Translations under genes and position numbers: made by a program | Assembly: GCF_019711195.1 (NCBI RefSeq) | Contig: NZ_CP081299.1 | Span: forward strand, 3,942,001 to 4,006,000 | Origin: Dyadobacter sp. NIV53 | Lineage (GTDB): Bacteria > Bacteroidota > Bacteroidia > Cytophagales > Spirosomataceae | Direction of reading: 5' to 3' | DNA length: 64,000 bases | Shown: positions 37,429 to 47,883 of the stretch, in pieces | Numbering within the stretch: the first letter of the stretch is position 1 | How the letters are laid out: every line of letters starts with the position of its first letter | Notes under the pieces: model-generated | Databases searched by the model: none | Seen by the model: only the letters and a program-made list of their open reading frames with translations | What the model was told of the DNA's origin: nothing

Positions 37429-40344
37429 ATGCTTCCAATTACCAATTCGGCTGTATTTTTCTATCTTTCAAAATTTGCATTTTTCGCGCTGACTGCCGTA
37501 CTGTTGCTTTTCCCGGAAACAAGGCAATCAGTTATAAGTTGGGTTCCGCCTGTTAAATCCAGTATTCTCTCATTTCAGGATACTTCCCGCCTTTATCTTC
37601 CTGACGACCTCGAAGCTACGCTTTGGGCAGAGGCTCCGTTATTTTACAATCCAACCAATATGGATATAGACGCAAAGGGAAGAGTATGGATCACAGAAGC
37701 TGTAAATTATCGTGATTTCAATACGAAGCCCGATGAACGCCTTAGTCATAAACAGAAAGGCGACCGCATAATGATCCTGGAAGATAAAAATGGAGATGGA
37801 AAAGCGGAGTCTTCGAAAGTATTTACAGAAGATACCTTGCTGACTTCACCATTGGGTATTGCAGTTATTGGGAATAAAGTCATTGTTTCTTGCGCGCCAA
37901 GTCTGATTATTTACACAGATACAAACAATGATGACAAACCCGACAAAAGGGAAATATTTTTAACCGGTTTTGGCGGTTTCGATCACGATCATTCCCTGCA
38001 TTCGCTCGTAGCCGGGCCCGACGGAAGGTATTATTTCAATACAGGAAATGCTGGCCCGCACCATGTTACCGATAAAAGCGGCTGGACGCTTCACAGCGGA
38101 AGTTTGTATACTGGCGGAACTCCTTATAATAAAGAAAATCATGGCAATCAGAAGTCGGACGACGGGCGTATTTGGGTAGGAGGGCTTGCATTACGCATAA
38201 ATCCTGACGGAACCGGATTAAAAGTTTTGGGACATAATTTCAGGAACAGCTATGAGGTTTGTCTGGATAGTTATGGTAATATGTGGCAAAATGATAATGA
38301 CGATCAGGTTATTACGTGCCGGGTTTCATTTTTACAGGAAAACGGGAATGCAGGTTATTTTTCAGCTGACGGTACCCGTTTCTGGCAGGCAGACCGCCGG
38401 CCGGGACAGGATATGTTCACTACTCACTGGCATCAGGAAGATCCTGGTGTAATGCCTGCCGGAGATAACACCGGTGCAGGTTCGCCAACAGGAATTGTCT
38501 TTTATGAAGGCGATGCTTTGGGGCAGCAATACAGAGGAATGCTGTTGAGCTGTGAAGCAGGAAGGAACGTAATTTTTGCCTACCAGCCTGAAAAGTACGG
38601 GGCAGGATTTAATTTGAAACGTAAAGATTTAATCAGTTCATTTCCACAAGCTTCTGAACGTTACGAATGGTATGAAACGGATAATGATACGAGAAAATGG
38701 TTTCGTCCGTCAGATATTTCCGTGGGGCCGGATGGTGCATTATACATTGCCGACTGGTACGATCCGGTTGTAGGCGGGCATGCGATGAAGGATAAAAATG
38801 GTTATGGAAGAATTTACAGAATTACTCCAAAAGGGAAAAAACTGACTGTGCCAAAAATGGACCTGAACACAACTAGCGGTTTAATAGAAGCCCTGAAAAA
38901 TCCGGCGGTAAATGTACGCGTGCTCGGTTTTGAGGGATTGAAAAAGCAGGGAGACAAGCCGGTTGAGGATGTAAAAAAATTACTTACTGCCGACAACCCT
39001 TATTATCGGGCGAGGGCAATCTGGTTATTGGCCCAATTGGGAGAAAAAGGTAAAACAGAAGTCGAGAAGTTATTGGAATCGCCTGACGCGGCGTTTCGGC
39101 TCACTTCCTTTCGGGCTTTGAAGGCAGTGAATGGGGCAAATAAATATTTTGAGCAAATGTCACGGGATTCTGATCCGGCAGTTCGTCGTGAAGTTGGTAT
39201 TGCATTGAGGGACATCTCGTATGAGGATTCCAAAAACAGTATTTTCCAGCTTATAAAAGGATATGATGGCAAAGATCCGTGGATGCTGGAAGCAATCGGA
39301 ACTGCTTCGGACGGAAAAGAAAGTCAGGTATATAAATACATTCGCGAAATGGATAAAGAAAATCCAGAGAACTGGTCTGTAAAACTTGCTAATATAATCT
39401 GGCGGCTACATCCCAAAGAAGCAATTGGCGATCTGCAAGTCCGAGCCGGCTCATCAAAAGTAACAGAAGCTGAACGGCGTAAAGCGCTCACTGCAATTGG
39501 TTTTATAAAATATAAAAATGCTGCCGAAGCTATGATAGCTTTATCCAAATCTGACTTACCGGATGTTGCGTCGGGAGCCTCGTGGTGGCTGAATTTCAGA
39601 AAGACCAATGATTGGGCAGATCTTTTAAACTGGGAAGAAACAGCAGCTGAGGTTATGACTCCGGCTTACAGGCAAATGCTGGAAATGAAAAAAATAATTT
39701 CTAACTCAGGAAAACCATTATCTGAGCGGATTGAAGTGGCGAAAAAAATGGCCATCGACAAAAACGGGGGCGATATATTGGTTGATATGCGCGTTCAGGG
39801 ACAATTGCCGGACACCATTGCCAAATCAGTAAGTGACATTATCTTCAAAAATCCGGATCAGAATGTTAGGGTTATTGCCAGCCAGTTTTTTCCAAGAAAT
39901 GGCAAAGTTTTGAAAACGGATTTTATTTCCAGAATGAGCGGAAATCCAAAACAAGGAGAAAAGCTGTTTGCATCCAATTGTGCTGCATGCCATAAACACG
40001 GTGAAAACGGTGCAGACATCGGGCCGGATCTTACTGAAATCCATAAAAAATTTGACAAAGCAGCGCTTCTGGATGCAATTATTAATCCTTCGGCAAATAT
40101 GGTTTTTGGTTATGAAAGTTATACGATCGTTACTAAAAAAAATGAAATCTATTTTGGCTTTCTCCTGAGTGATGGTCCAAGTGTTGTTTTGAAAGATGCT
40201 TCCGGGCAACGTCACATAATCAAATCAGAGCAGATCAAAAGCAGGGAAAAAATGCCTTTGTCGTTAATGCCTGAACCTACTGCACTGGGACTGGACGAAC
40301 AGGATCTGGCTGATCTGACTGGATATCTTTTAAGCATTAAATAG
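37429..40344 (+). CDS. PVC-type dehydrogenase with HEAT repeats and cytochrome c domain
   Basis: The start ATG 37429 (MLPITNSAVF) precedes a membrane anchor near residues 10-30. An upstream start at 37354 is less likely. The protein of 971 residues has a beta-propeller of the planctomycete-type dehydrogenase family (YNPTNMDIDAKGRVWITE and VGPDGALYIADWYDPVVGGH). HEAT-like repeats follow (RARAIWLLAQLGE and others). Last is a cytochrome c domain with CAACH near residue 850. It would oxidise a sugar or alcohol and pass electrons to the haem. It is the first of several PVC-type genes here, and the SusCD regulators follow on the same strand. Confidence 0.85.
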   Translation: MLPITNSAVFFYLSKFAFFALTAVLLLFPETRQSVISWVPPVKSSILSFQDTSRLYLPDDLEATLWAEAPLFYNPTNMDIDAKGRVWITEAVNYRDFNTKPDERLSHKQKGDRIMILEDKNGDGKAESSKVFTEDTLLTSPLGIAVIGNKVIVSCAPSLIIYTDTNNDDKPDKREIFLTGFGGFDHDHSLHSLVAGPDGRYYFNTGNAGPHHVTDKSGWTLHSGSLYTGGTPYNKENHGNQKSDDGRIWVGGLALRINPDGTGLKVLGHNFRNSYEVCLDSYGNMWQNDNDDQVITCRVSFLQENGNAGYFSADGTRFWQADRRPGQDMFTTHWHQEDPGVMPAGDNTGAGSPTGIVFYEGDALGQQYRGMLLSCEAGRNVIFAYQPEKYGAGFNLKRKDLISSFPQASERYEWYETDNDTRKWFRPSDISVGPDGALYIADWYDPVVGGHAMKDKNGYGRIYRITPKGKKLTVPKMDLNTTSGLIEALKNPAVNVRVLGFEGLKKQGDKPVEDVKKLLTADNPYYRARAIWLLAQLGEKGKTEVEKLLESPDAAFRLTSFRALKAVNGANKYFEQMSRDSDPAVRREVGIALRDISYEDSKNSIFQLIKGYDGKDPWMLEAIGTASDGKESQVYKYIREMDKENPENWSVKLANIIWRLHPKEAIGDLQVRAGSSKVTEAERRKALTAIGFIKYKNAAEAMIALSKSDLPDVASGASWWLNFRKTNDWADLLNWEETAAEVMTPAYRQMLEMKKIISNSGKPLSERIEVAKKMAIDKNGGDILVDMRVQGQLPDTIAKSVSDIIFKNPDQNVRVIASQFFPRNGKVLKTDFISRMSGNPKQGEKLFASNCAACHKHGENGADIGPDLTEIHKKFDKAALLDAIINPSANMVFGYESYTIVTKKNEIYFGFLLSDGPSVVLKDASGQRHIIKSEQIKSREKMPLSLMPEPTALGLDEQDLADLTGYLLSIK

Positions 40345-40431
40345 CGAATGGCAGCTCACGCAGTTAAAAATGTATTAAATAACAATATCAGAATAGAATT
40401 TTCGTAACAAATAATATAATTTTGATAAATG

Positions 40432-40439
40432 TATATTTG
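40432..40439 (+). promoter_or_regulatory. Bacteroidota -7 element (TATATTTG)
   Basis: TATATTTG fits TAnnTTTG and lies 23 bases before the sigma factor start codon. An upstream -33 TTTG at standard spacing is not clear. Confidence 0.5.
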
Positions 40440-40462
40440 ACACTTTTTATTAAGGATTACAA

Positions 40463-41050
40463 ATGTTGGAGAGTAAGCGGTTATCTGAGCAAAAACTGAT
40501 AGAAGCATTACGTAGTGGGGATGAAGACGCGTTTACTGCTATTTACAAGGAATACTGGTACCGGATGTTTCTGGTGGCTAACCGGAAATTGCAAAACCGG
40601 GAGGTTGCAGAAGAGATGATTCAGGACATTTTTACAAAACTTTGGAAAGACCGCGAAAAAACCCGGATTATTCATCTGGACTATTATCTTTTTTCGGCAG
40701 TACGTTATGAAGTAATTGATCACATACGCGCTTGCGGCCCGCAAAATGAATACCTGGCTTATTACCAGGCTTTCTCAAACTTTGAAGATTTCAGTACTGA
40801 AAATACTATTGCGTTCAACGACCTGGTCGAAACAATTGATAAAGGGCTGGATATTTTACCTGAAAAATCAAAAGAAATATTTAAGCTGAACCGCATTGAA
40901 CAATGGTCGGTTTCCAAAATTGCTCACCATTTCGACTTATCCGAAAAGGCGGTTGAATATCATCTTACCAAGGCAACAAAATCTGTCAGGACGTATCTTA
41001 AAGAAACACTGGTTTCTGTTTATCTGATCATTGCTGCATTTCTGAGCTAA
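40463..41050 (+). CDS. ECF sigma factor, FecI-like
   Basis: The 195-residue sigma-70 family protein has region 2 (AIYKEYWYRMFLVANRKLQN and EEMIQDIFTKLWKDR) and region 4 (LPEKSKEIFKLNRIEQWSVSKIAHHFDLSEKAVEYHL). Region 3 is missing, as is standard for ECF factors. In Bacteroidota such sigma factors sit beside FecR and SusC and switch on the glycan or siderophore uptake locus when the substrate is sensed. The FecR gene follows after 208 bases. Confidence 0.93.
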   Translation: MLESKRLSEQKLIEALRSGDEDAFTAIYKEYWYRMFLVANRKLQNREVAEEMIQDIFTKLWKDREKTRIIHLDYYLFSAVRYEVIDHIRACGPQNEYLAYYQAFSNFEDFSTENTIAFNDLVETIDKGLDILPEKSKEIFKLNRIEQWSVSKIAHHFDLSEKAVEYHLTKATKSVRTYLKETLVSVYLIIAAFLS

Positions 41051-41258
41051 GCCAGCTTCTCATCCCTAATAGAAACCAACCTGAATCTTCTAAGACAAAT
41101 CCAAGAACATTCAGTTCTTTTGAGCTTTTTTATATAATTTTTCCTTGAATTTCTAAAATGATTTAGGGCAACCGTCGAAAAGAACGGCTTATATATTATT
41201 AACATACCATCAGGAAATTTGTCATTATATATATCGGTTCTGTAAGTATTTGTCATTC

Positions 41259-42329
41259 ATGGACTATAAGGAAATTCAGTTACTGCTTTTGAAGTATCGT
41301 CAGGGAAATTGTACTGATGAAGAAGCAGGGCAGATCAGCAAGTGGTACGAAAGCTTAAACGCGGCATCAGATTTATCTCTAGATGATACAGAAAAGCAAT
41401 TGCTGGAAAGCAAACTTTTACAAAACATCCGTGAGAAAATACATGAAGCAGAACCGGAAGCTCCTGATGCAACCGAAACCAATAATTTCTGGAAACCTTA
41501 CTCGATTTATGCCGGAATTGCAGCTGTTTTTCTAATCGCTTTAACCTACTTATTGTTTTTCAGTAATACCGGAACTTTCCATTTCATGGCGACTGAACAA
41601 ATATTTATCCAGGCAACAGCAGATGGCAAATTGATTACTGATGAGAATGATACTGATACATTAAAACGGATTGTACTAGAAGATAAAAGTATTGTAATGC
41701 TTTCTCCGGGGAGCCGGATCATTTATCCTGACCGATTTACCGGCAATAAAAGAAATGTACAGCTAATAGGAGACGCATTTTTTGAAATAACCAAAAATCC
41801 GCAATCTCCATTTTTCGTATATACAGATAAGTTGATAACCAGAGTGTTAGGTACCAGCTTCTGGATCAGAAAAAATCCGGGCAGTAAAGCTATGGAAGTT
41901 GAGGTAGTAACAGGAAAAGTATCTGTATTTGAAAACAACCATGCATTTACCGGCAAAGCATTAGCCAGAAACCTGCATAAACAAGATAATGGGGTGGTGC
42001 TCAGTCCAAATCAGCGCGTCACTTATTTTGCTGAAAGCGGGCATCTTATGACAGGCCTTGTTGAAAAACCGGTAGCCATTCCCGGTGCGATTGCAGAGCC
42101 GAAAATGATTTTTAACAACGAATCATTACCAAATATTATATATCAGCTTCAAAATGAATTTGGTATAGAGATCGTCCTGAGTAGCGATCATCTCGAAAAA
42201 TGCACTTTTACAGGCGATGTAACAGACTTATCACTGTATGAAAAACTGGACCTGATCTGTAAATCAAATGGTGTTACGTATGAAATAAAAGGAACCCGGA
42301 TACTGATTAACGGCGAAGGATGTGAATAA
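41259..42329 (+). CDS. FecR-family anti-sigma/sensor protein
   Basis: The 356-residue protein starts at ATG 41259 (MDYKEIQLLLLKYRQG), not at the upstream TTG. The cytoplasmic N-terminal region binds the sigma factor. One membrane segment follows (IYAGIAAVFLIALTYLLFF, about 86-104). The periplasmic FecR domain includes DKSIVMLSPGSRIIYPD and VEVVTGKVSVFE. A C-terminal DUF4974 domain (SLPNIIYQLQNEFGIEI) contacts the SusC STN domain. This matches the FecI-FecR-SusC signal chain. It lies between the sigma factor and SusC genes. Confidence 0.93.
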   Translation: MDYKEIQLLLLKYRQGNCTDEEAGQISKWYESLNAASDLSLDDTEKQLLESKLLQNIREKIHEAEPEAPDATETNNFWKPYSIYAGIAAVFLIALTYLLFFSNTGTFHFMATEQIFIQATADGKLITDENDTDTLKRIVLEDKSIVMLSPGSRIIYPDRFTGNKRNVQLIGDAFFEITKNPQSPFFVYTDKLITRVLGTSFWIRKNPGSKAMEVEVVTGKVSVFENNHAFTGKALARNLHKQDNGVVLSPNQRVTYFAESGHLMTGLVEKPVAIPGAIAEPKMIFNNESLPNIIYQLQNEFGIEIVLSSDHLEKCTFTGDVTDLSLYEKLDLICKSNGVTYEIKGTRILINGEGCE

Positions 42330-42563
42330 TTAATAAAGCTGACAACAATTGCAATTACTTAAAATAACCGAATTTGATCATAAAAAATAACAAATTTTAA
42401 CTTGTGTGCGTACCTGTACGAACGGGTTATGCTCAAAAAATAAGGCCGATAGTGATGGTACACCAGCGGCCCTGAAAATATCTCCTTTCCATTCACAATA
42501 TCCGGCAAGATAGCGGGAAGGGGAAATATCCAATCCAGTTTTTATAAAAAACCAATCTAAAAT

Positions 42564-45500
42564 ATGAAAAAAAATCGACAACGAAAAAGTTGCGCCTCGC
42601 TTTACCGGATTATGAGATTGTCATTGACACAAATTATTTTTTCTATTGCTTTCGCGGGCATGACTTACGCAGGACACGACGGAAGAGCACAGGAAATTTT
42701 GGAAAGAACCGTGACTTTGCATGCTGAAAGAACCGAACTTAAAAATATTCTGATCTTGCTTGAACAAAAAGCGGATGTAAAATTTGCATATAGTTCCAAA
42801 GCAATCCGTGCTGACCGCGAAGTGGTAATCCATGCTGCAAATCAAAAATTATCATCAGCACTAAGCACTTTGCTTACACCTTTGGATATTTCTTATCAGG
42901 TAACTTCTACCGGCAGAATATTGCTTATTTCCAATAAAGATAATATTTCCAAAGAGCAGGCGGCGCCTTTATTGAATAAGAGCCAGGCGCTTTTTAAAAT
43001 AGAAGGAAAAGTAAACGATGAAAAGGGTGAAGGGCTTCCTGGTGTGGCTATCAGAGTAAAAGGTACACAATTGGGTACGCTTACAAATGTAGACGGTGGC
43101 TTTGAACTGGATGTTGCTGATCAATCCGCTGTACTTATATTCAGTTTCGTAGGATACAAAAACCAGGAAATTCCAGTTGGCGATAAAACGTCGTTTACAG
43201 TTGCGCTTGAACCTGATGACAAATCACTGAACGAAGTAGTCGTGATCGGATATGGTACGGCACGGAAAAAAGATGTGGTAGGTTCTGTTGATATTGTTGC
43301 TGCAAGGGATGCTGGTTCAACCACGGCGACCAATGCCTCACAATTACTGATCGGTAAAGCTGCCGGTGTACAGGTTGTGCAGTCGAACGGTACGCCGGGG
43401 GCTGACTCGCAAATCCTGATCCGGGGAACCGGTTCCTTTACAGGTGTCGATCCTTTGTATGTAATTGACGGGATTCAGGGAAGTAAAACGATGTTCAACA
43501 CGCTTGGGCCTCAGGATATTGAAAATATTACGATATTAAAAGATGCATCTTCAACGGCCATTTATGGTTCTGCGGCGGCCAATGGTGTTGTAATTATTAC
43601 AACTAAAAAAGGACTTACGGGCAAGCCAAAAATTAATTTCACAACGCAATGGGGAGTTTCAAAAGCCTGGAAGCAAATGGATATGCTCAATGCTTCACAG
43701 TATGTAGATCTTTTGAAAGATTTTGCTGCAACAACCAATGCAGTATTGCCAGAGAAATTTAATACTGCCGATGTACTGACAACCCGTACTGACTGGCAAA
43801 AAGAGATATTTCAATCGGCTTTGTCATCGCAAAATAATATCAGTATCAGTGGCGGAAGTGAAAAAGTGACCTACAATTTCTCTTTGGGGTATATGAACCA
43901 GAAAGCCATTGTAAAAGACTATACCGACAAACGTGTGAACGGAAGGTTCAGTCTGGATGAAAGCCTGGGAAGATTCCATTTGGGACAAACCCTGAACGTA
44001 CGTTATGTAAAAGATGAAGGCCAGCTGGCCAGTATTTCCGAAGCATTGGCTTTTGCTCCTTACAAAGAAATTTATGACGCAAATGTTCCCGGCGGATATT
44101 CCAATTCAACGAACGTAGCCGATTTCAATGGTGGCAACAATCCTCTGGCCGCTGTTAACCTGAACAACCCTGTTACCTCTGGGTTTGTATTTTTCCCGCA
44201 GGTATTTGCAGAAGTGGACCTAATCAAAGGATTAAGGTTCAGAACGCAGCTTTCGGCTGAAATTGGCGGTGGAAAAACCAATGGTTATCAGTATGCATAT
44301 ACAGAAGGTAATAACCTGACAAAGCCACAACAGGCGACTTTGGGTTACAGCAATTATTCTTTTTATACACTGGAAAACTATTTTTCCTATAATAATACGT
44401 TTGGAAAACATTCGGTATCTGCCACTTTGGGTAACAGTTATCTGGATCCGGGTGCTAGTTCTGGGGTAAATGCAACCGGAACCGGCATTGCAAACAATTC
44501 GATACAGAATATCAGTGTTGCTCAGTCACAAACTGTTACGGGTTCTACGTATGGTTATGCGCGGTCGTCGGTGATTTCTTACTTCGCCAGAGGTATGTAC
44601 TCTTTCAATGATAAATACGTATTAACAGGAAGTTTCCGTCGTGATGGTGCTTCTAACTTTGGAGCAAACAACCGCTTCGGTAATTTCTACGGATTAGGGC
44701 TTGCGTGGAGATTTATTGACGAAGACTTCATGAAAGGCCAGACTATTCTTTCAGATGGTAAGCTGAGAATAGGACAGGGGCGCACCGGAAACAACACGAT
44801 CCCAACAACCGGAATCACGAGCGTACTAACATTCAGCGGTACGCCAACGGGTAACCTGGTTTATTCATTGGGAACAAACGAAGGTTTTAATCCGGGTACT
44901 ACCATCAACACACTGGCTAATCCTAATATTAAATGGGAAACAACAGATCAGACGGATATCGGACTTGACTTAGGTTTCCTGCAAAATAAGCTGACAGTAA
45001 CGATTGATTATTACAACAGAAAAAGCACAGGATTACTTGTAAGTGTACCGGTATCAGGAAGTACGGGTGCTTCTTTGAGCGGAACCCAGCCAAGTAAATA
45101 TGCCAATGCTGCAAGTGCACAAAACAAAGGTGTTGAATTTTCTGCCGGGTACCGGGGTGTAATTGCAGGAAAACTTTCTTACAATGTGAGTGGTAATGTA
45201 GCATACAATAAAAACATTGTAAACTCTTTGGGAAGTGAATTCGCTGCACCGATTCAGGGAGGTTCATTCAACAACTTATCTACGTTTACTTATACTGCGG
45301 CAGGTTCACCGATCGGGTCGTTTTACGGATATAACAAGGATCACGTAGCGAGAGACCAGGCTGAAATTAACGCTTTGAATGCAGCTGCAATTGAGAAAAC
45401 AGGCGATGCAACAGCGGTTTATCAGGCTGGCCTGTTACCGGGTGATTTTATTTTCAAGGATATCAACGGAGATGGCAGGGTAACGGCTACGGATCAGAAA

Positions 45501-46043
45501 ATCCTGGGAAATCCAATTCCTAAAATTGTTTACGGTTTCAATGTTGGAGCCAATTACAAAGGGTTTGACCTGAACGTGGTTGCATCCGGTGTATCTGGTT
45601 TGAAATTATTGAATGCGTTCAAATTCGTAACATTAAACGAATCGACGGGACATAATGCTACAACCGGTATCCTGAACAGATGGAGGGAATCGGGTGATGT
45701 GGCAGAACTTCCAAGAGCTGGCCAGAGCGCTACAAGTGATGGTAATTTAAGGCCATCGGACTGGTGGCTTGAAAACGGCAGTTATTTACGTTTAAGAAAT
45801 GTTACCCTGGGTTATACTTTACCAAAAGCAATGTTGACCAGCATCGGTAACGGAAATGTGATCAGCAGCATCCGTGTTTATGTGGCTGCCCAGAACCTTC
45901 TGACTATCACTAAGTATACCGGATATGATCCTGAAGTAAGTACGCAGGTTGGCGGAAGTTATATCTTCTCCCGTGGTATTGACGACAGACAGAGCCTGCC
46001 TCAGCCAAGGACCTTCCTTTGCGGGTTACAACTTGGGTTTTAA
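42564..46043 (+). CDS. SusC/RagA-type TonB-dependent transporter with STN domain
   Basis: The 1159-residue outer membrane receptor has a signal region ending near residue 44. An STN domain (about 48-130; LKNILILLEQKADVKFAYS) links it to FecR. A CarboxypepD-reg-like domain follows (VNDEKGEGLPGVAIRVKGTQLG, about 148-225). The plug contains the SusC-specific ILKDASSTAIYGSAAANGVVII. A long barrel ends in PRTFLCGLQLGF. It would import an oligosaccharide with its SusD partner, powered by TonB. The 234-base gap before it is GC-poor with no strong promoter match. SusD follows after 31 bases. Confidence 0.95.
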   Translation: MKKNRQRKSCASLYRIMRLSLTQIIFSIAFAGMTYAGHDGRAQEILERTVTLHAERTELKNILILLEQKADVKFAYSSKAIRADREVVIHAANQKLSSALSTLLTPLDISYQVTSTGRILLISNKDNISKEQAAPLLNKSQALFKIEGKVNDEKGEGLPGVAIRVKGTQLGTLTNVDGGFELDVADQSAVLIFSFVGYKNQEIPVGDKTSFTVALEPDDKSLNEVVVIGYGTARKKDVVGSVDIVAARDAGSTTATNASQLLIGKAAGVQVVQSNGTPGADSQILIRGTGSFTGVDPLYVIDGIQGSKTMFNTLGPQDIENITILKDASSTAIYGSAAANGVVIITTKKGLTGKPKINFTTQWGVSKAWKQMDMLNASQYVDLLKDFAATTNAVLPEKFNTADVLTTRTDWQKEIFQSALSSQNNISISGGSEKVTYNFSLGYMNQKAIVKDYTDKRVNGRFSLDESLGRFHLGQTLNVRYVKDEGQLASISEALAFAPYKEIYDANVPGGYSNSTNVADFNGGNNPLAAVNLNNPVTSGFVFFPQVFAEVDLIKGLRFRTQLSAEIGGGKTNGYQYAYTEGNNLTKPQQATLGYSNYSFYTLENYFSYNNTFGKHSVSATLGNSYLDPGASSGVNATGTGIANNSIQNISVAQSQTVTGSTYGYARSSVISYFARGMYSFNDKYVLTGSFRRDGASNFGANNRFGNFYGLGLAWRFIDEDFMKGQTILSDGKLRIGQGRTGNNTIPTTGITSVLTFSGTPTGNLVYSLGTNEGFNPGTTINTLANPNIKWETTDQTDIGLDLGFLQNKLTVTIDYYNRKSTGLLVSVPVSGSTGASLSGTQPSKYANAASAQNKGVEFSAGYRGVIAGKLSYNVSGNVAYNKNIVNSLGSEFAAPIQGGSFNNLSTFTYTAAGSPIGSFYGYNKDHVARDQAEINALNAAAIEKTGDATAVYQAGLLPGDFIFKDINGDGRVTATDQKILGNPIPKIVYGFNVGANYKGFDLNVVASGVSGLKLLNAFKFVTLNESTGHNATTGILNRWRESGDVAELPRAGQSATSDGNLRPSDWWLENGSYLRLRNVTLGYTLPKAMLTSIGNGNVISSIRVYVAAQNLLTITKYTGYDPEVSTQVGGSYIFSRGIDDRQSLPQPRTFLCGLQLGF

Positions 46044-46074
46044 TTATTGGTGATAACTAATCTGAAATATTGAA

Positions 46075-47670
46075 ATGAAAAAATTAATAATATATTTTCT
46101 GGGATTGATTGCAGTGTTGAATATAGCAGGCTGTGATGAATCGAAACTTGAACTGACAAGCCAGAGCAACTACGATTTTGATACGTACTTTACAACCAGT
46201 GAAGGATTAAACCAGGCCGTAATCGGAACGTATTCAACGTTGCTGCATAATGGTTTGTGGGCAAGGGAATATTACTACATATTTGATTTGCTGGGATTTG
46301 ATGCTAAAAAAACAACCAACCTTCAGGGTGATGTGGCCCAGCTGGCGGATTATTCGTTTGGTACAAGCCAGTCGCAGATCGGTGCCATGTGGAATAGCCT
46401 TTACCGCATGATTTTACGTGCAAATGTTGTTATTGACCGTGCAGGCGTATGGAACCCTGCAACAGCTGCTGATCAGGAAAGTGCGAAACAATATATAGCT
46501 GAAGCGCGGTTTTTAAGGTCTTATGCTTATTTCAACATTGTAAATCTTTGGGGAAGAGCTCCTCTGATCACTTCTTACGACAGTACTGTGGCAAACAATT
46601 ATTTTCCACGTTCGTCTACTGCTGCTATGTGGAGCTTTATCGAAAGTGACCTTACTCTGGCTGCTGCTGATCTTCCTTTGTCTTATCCTGCTGCTACCGG
46701 TTTGGGAAGAGCAACGAAGGGTGCAGCTATTGCTTTATTGGGCAAATCATATTTGTATCAGGGAAAATGGGCGTTGGCACAGACTACGCTGGCACAATTG
46801 ACAACGGCTCCGTTTACTTACACGCTTGATACGTCTTACGATAACCTTTTCAGTACTTCAAACCAAAGCAGCCCCGAAAACATATTTCAGGTGATGAATG
46901 CGAAATGGACAGACTGGGCAGTTGGAAATCAGTATAATGCATTTGGCGGGCAGGAAACCTGGGGTGGAAAAGCGACTCTTTCGACCCGTGCACAGGAATA
47001 CGGATTCAATGACTGGTTCAATGTTTATATTTCTACTGCTGCTGTGAAAGCGTTTAAATATACCAATCCGGCTACCGGAGCTACTTACACAGATCCACGT
47101 GCTTATTCTACCTTTTATGGTGATGCAGCAAGTGGTGGTGATACGGTTTATTGTGAACAATGTGCAACCGGCAAAATATCATTTCCATTCAAAACAAGCG
47201 ATCCGCAGGGATATTATGTCTGGAGAAAATACGAATATTACAATGAAGTTGCAGCTTATGGAGGGCCTCAAAGTTCTATCAACGGGCAGGTTATCAGATA
47301 TGGCGATGTTTTGCTGATGTTGGCAGAATCGTACATTCAGCAGGGAAATTCAGGAGCAGAACCATTGGCTCTGATCAATCAGGTGAGAAAAAGGGTAAAT
47401 GCTTTTGCTTATACAAGTCTTGGCAGCCAGACTGCGGCCATGACAATACTGATGAGAGAGCGACAGCTCGAACTTACGGGAGAACAAAGCCGCTATTTTG
47501 ACCTGATCAGATGGGGAATTGCAAAACAAACCATTAACAGCATCAGGGCAACAGAGCCAGGCGACGGAAAACAGCCGTTCCAGGATAAAAACCTGTTGTT
47601 CCCAATTCCAGACGTGGAGAAAAATTACAATCCCAACGTAGCAAAAGATATTGCCAACGACTGGAATTAA
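46075..47670 (+). CDS. SusD/RagB-type glycan-binding lipoprotein
   Basis: The 531-residue lipoprotein has the lipobox-like end LNIAGC with the lipid-bearing Cys at residue 20. Tetratricopeptide-like helices follow (FNIVNLWGRAPLI, GKSYLYQGKWALAQTTLAQL), then the SusD C-terminal signature LMRERQLELTGEQSRYFDLIRWG. It binds the substrate at the cell surface and closes over SusC. Its length and its position directly after SusC are standard. The ligand cannot be read from sequence. The nearby PVC-type oxidoreductases suggest a sugar that is oxidised after import. Confidence 0.94.
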   Translation: MKKLIIYFLGLIAVLNIAGCDESKLELTSQSNYDFDTYFTTSEGLNQAVIGTYSTLLHNGLWAREYYYIFDLLGFDAKKTTNLQGDVAQLADYSFGTSQSQIGAMWNSLYRMILRANVVIDRAGVWNPATAADQESAKQYIAEARFLRSYAYFNIVNLWGRAPLITSYDSTVANNYFPRSSTAAMWSFIESDLTLAAADLPLSYPAATGLGRATKGAAIALLGKSYLYQGKWALAQTTLAQLTTAPFTYTLDTSYDNLFSTSNQSSPENIFQVMNAKWTDWAVGNQYNAFGGQETWGGKATLSTRAQEYGFNDWFNVYISTAAVKAFKYTNPATGATYTDPRAYSTFYGDAASGGDTVYCEQCATGKISFPFKTSDPQGYYVWRKYEYYNEVAAYGGPQSSINGQVIRYGDVLLMLAESYIQQGNSGAEPLALINQVRKRVNAFAYTSLGSQTAAMTILMRERQLELTGEQSRYFDLIRWGIAKQTINSIRATEPGDGKQPFQDKNLLFPIPDVEKNYNPNVAKDIANDWN

Positions 47671-47704
47671 CAGTGATAGAGTAAGGATTTTGTTTTAATA
47701 AAGA

Positions 47705-47748
47705 AAAAGAGATACGAATGGATTATTCCTGAACGTATCTCTTTTTTT
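47705..47748 (+). terminator. Terminator after SusD
   Basis: A 12-base stem, AAAAGAGATACG (47705-47716) with its complement (47734-47745), is followed by a T run. It separates the SusCD pair from the next gene, so the downstream PVC-type genes may have their own promoter or depend on read-through. Confidence 0.85.
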
Positions 47749-47883
47749 GTTTCAACCGTTTTCTCAACATGGAATTGCTTGATATATAACCTGTTTCTTA
47801 GCAAATTAGGAGGGGTAACTTTATCAGTATTTTGTCTTTACTTATTCATAGAAATTAAGAGCATATTATTTATTCACCATTCG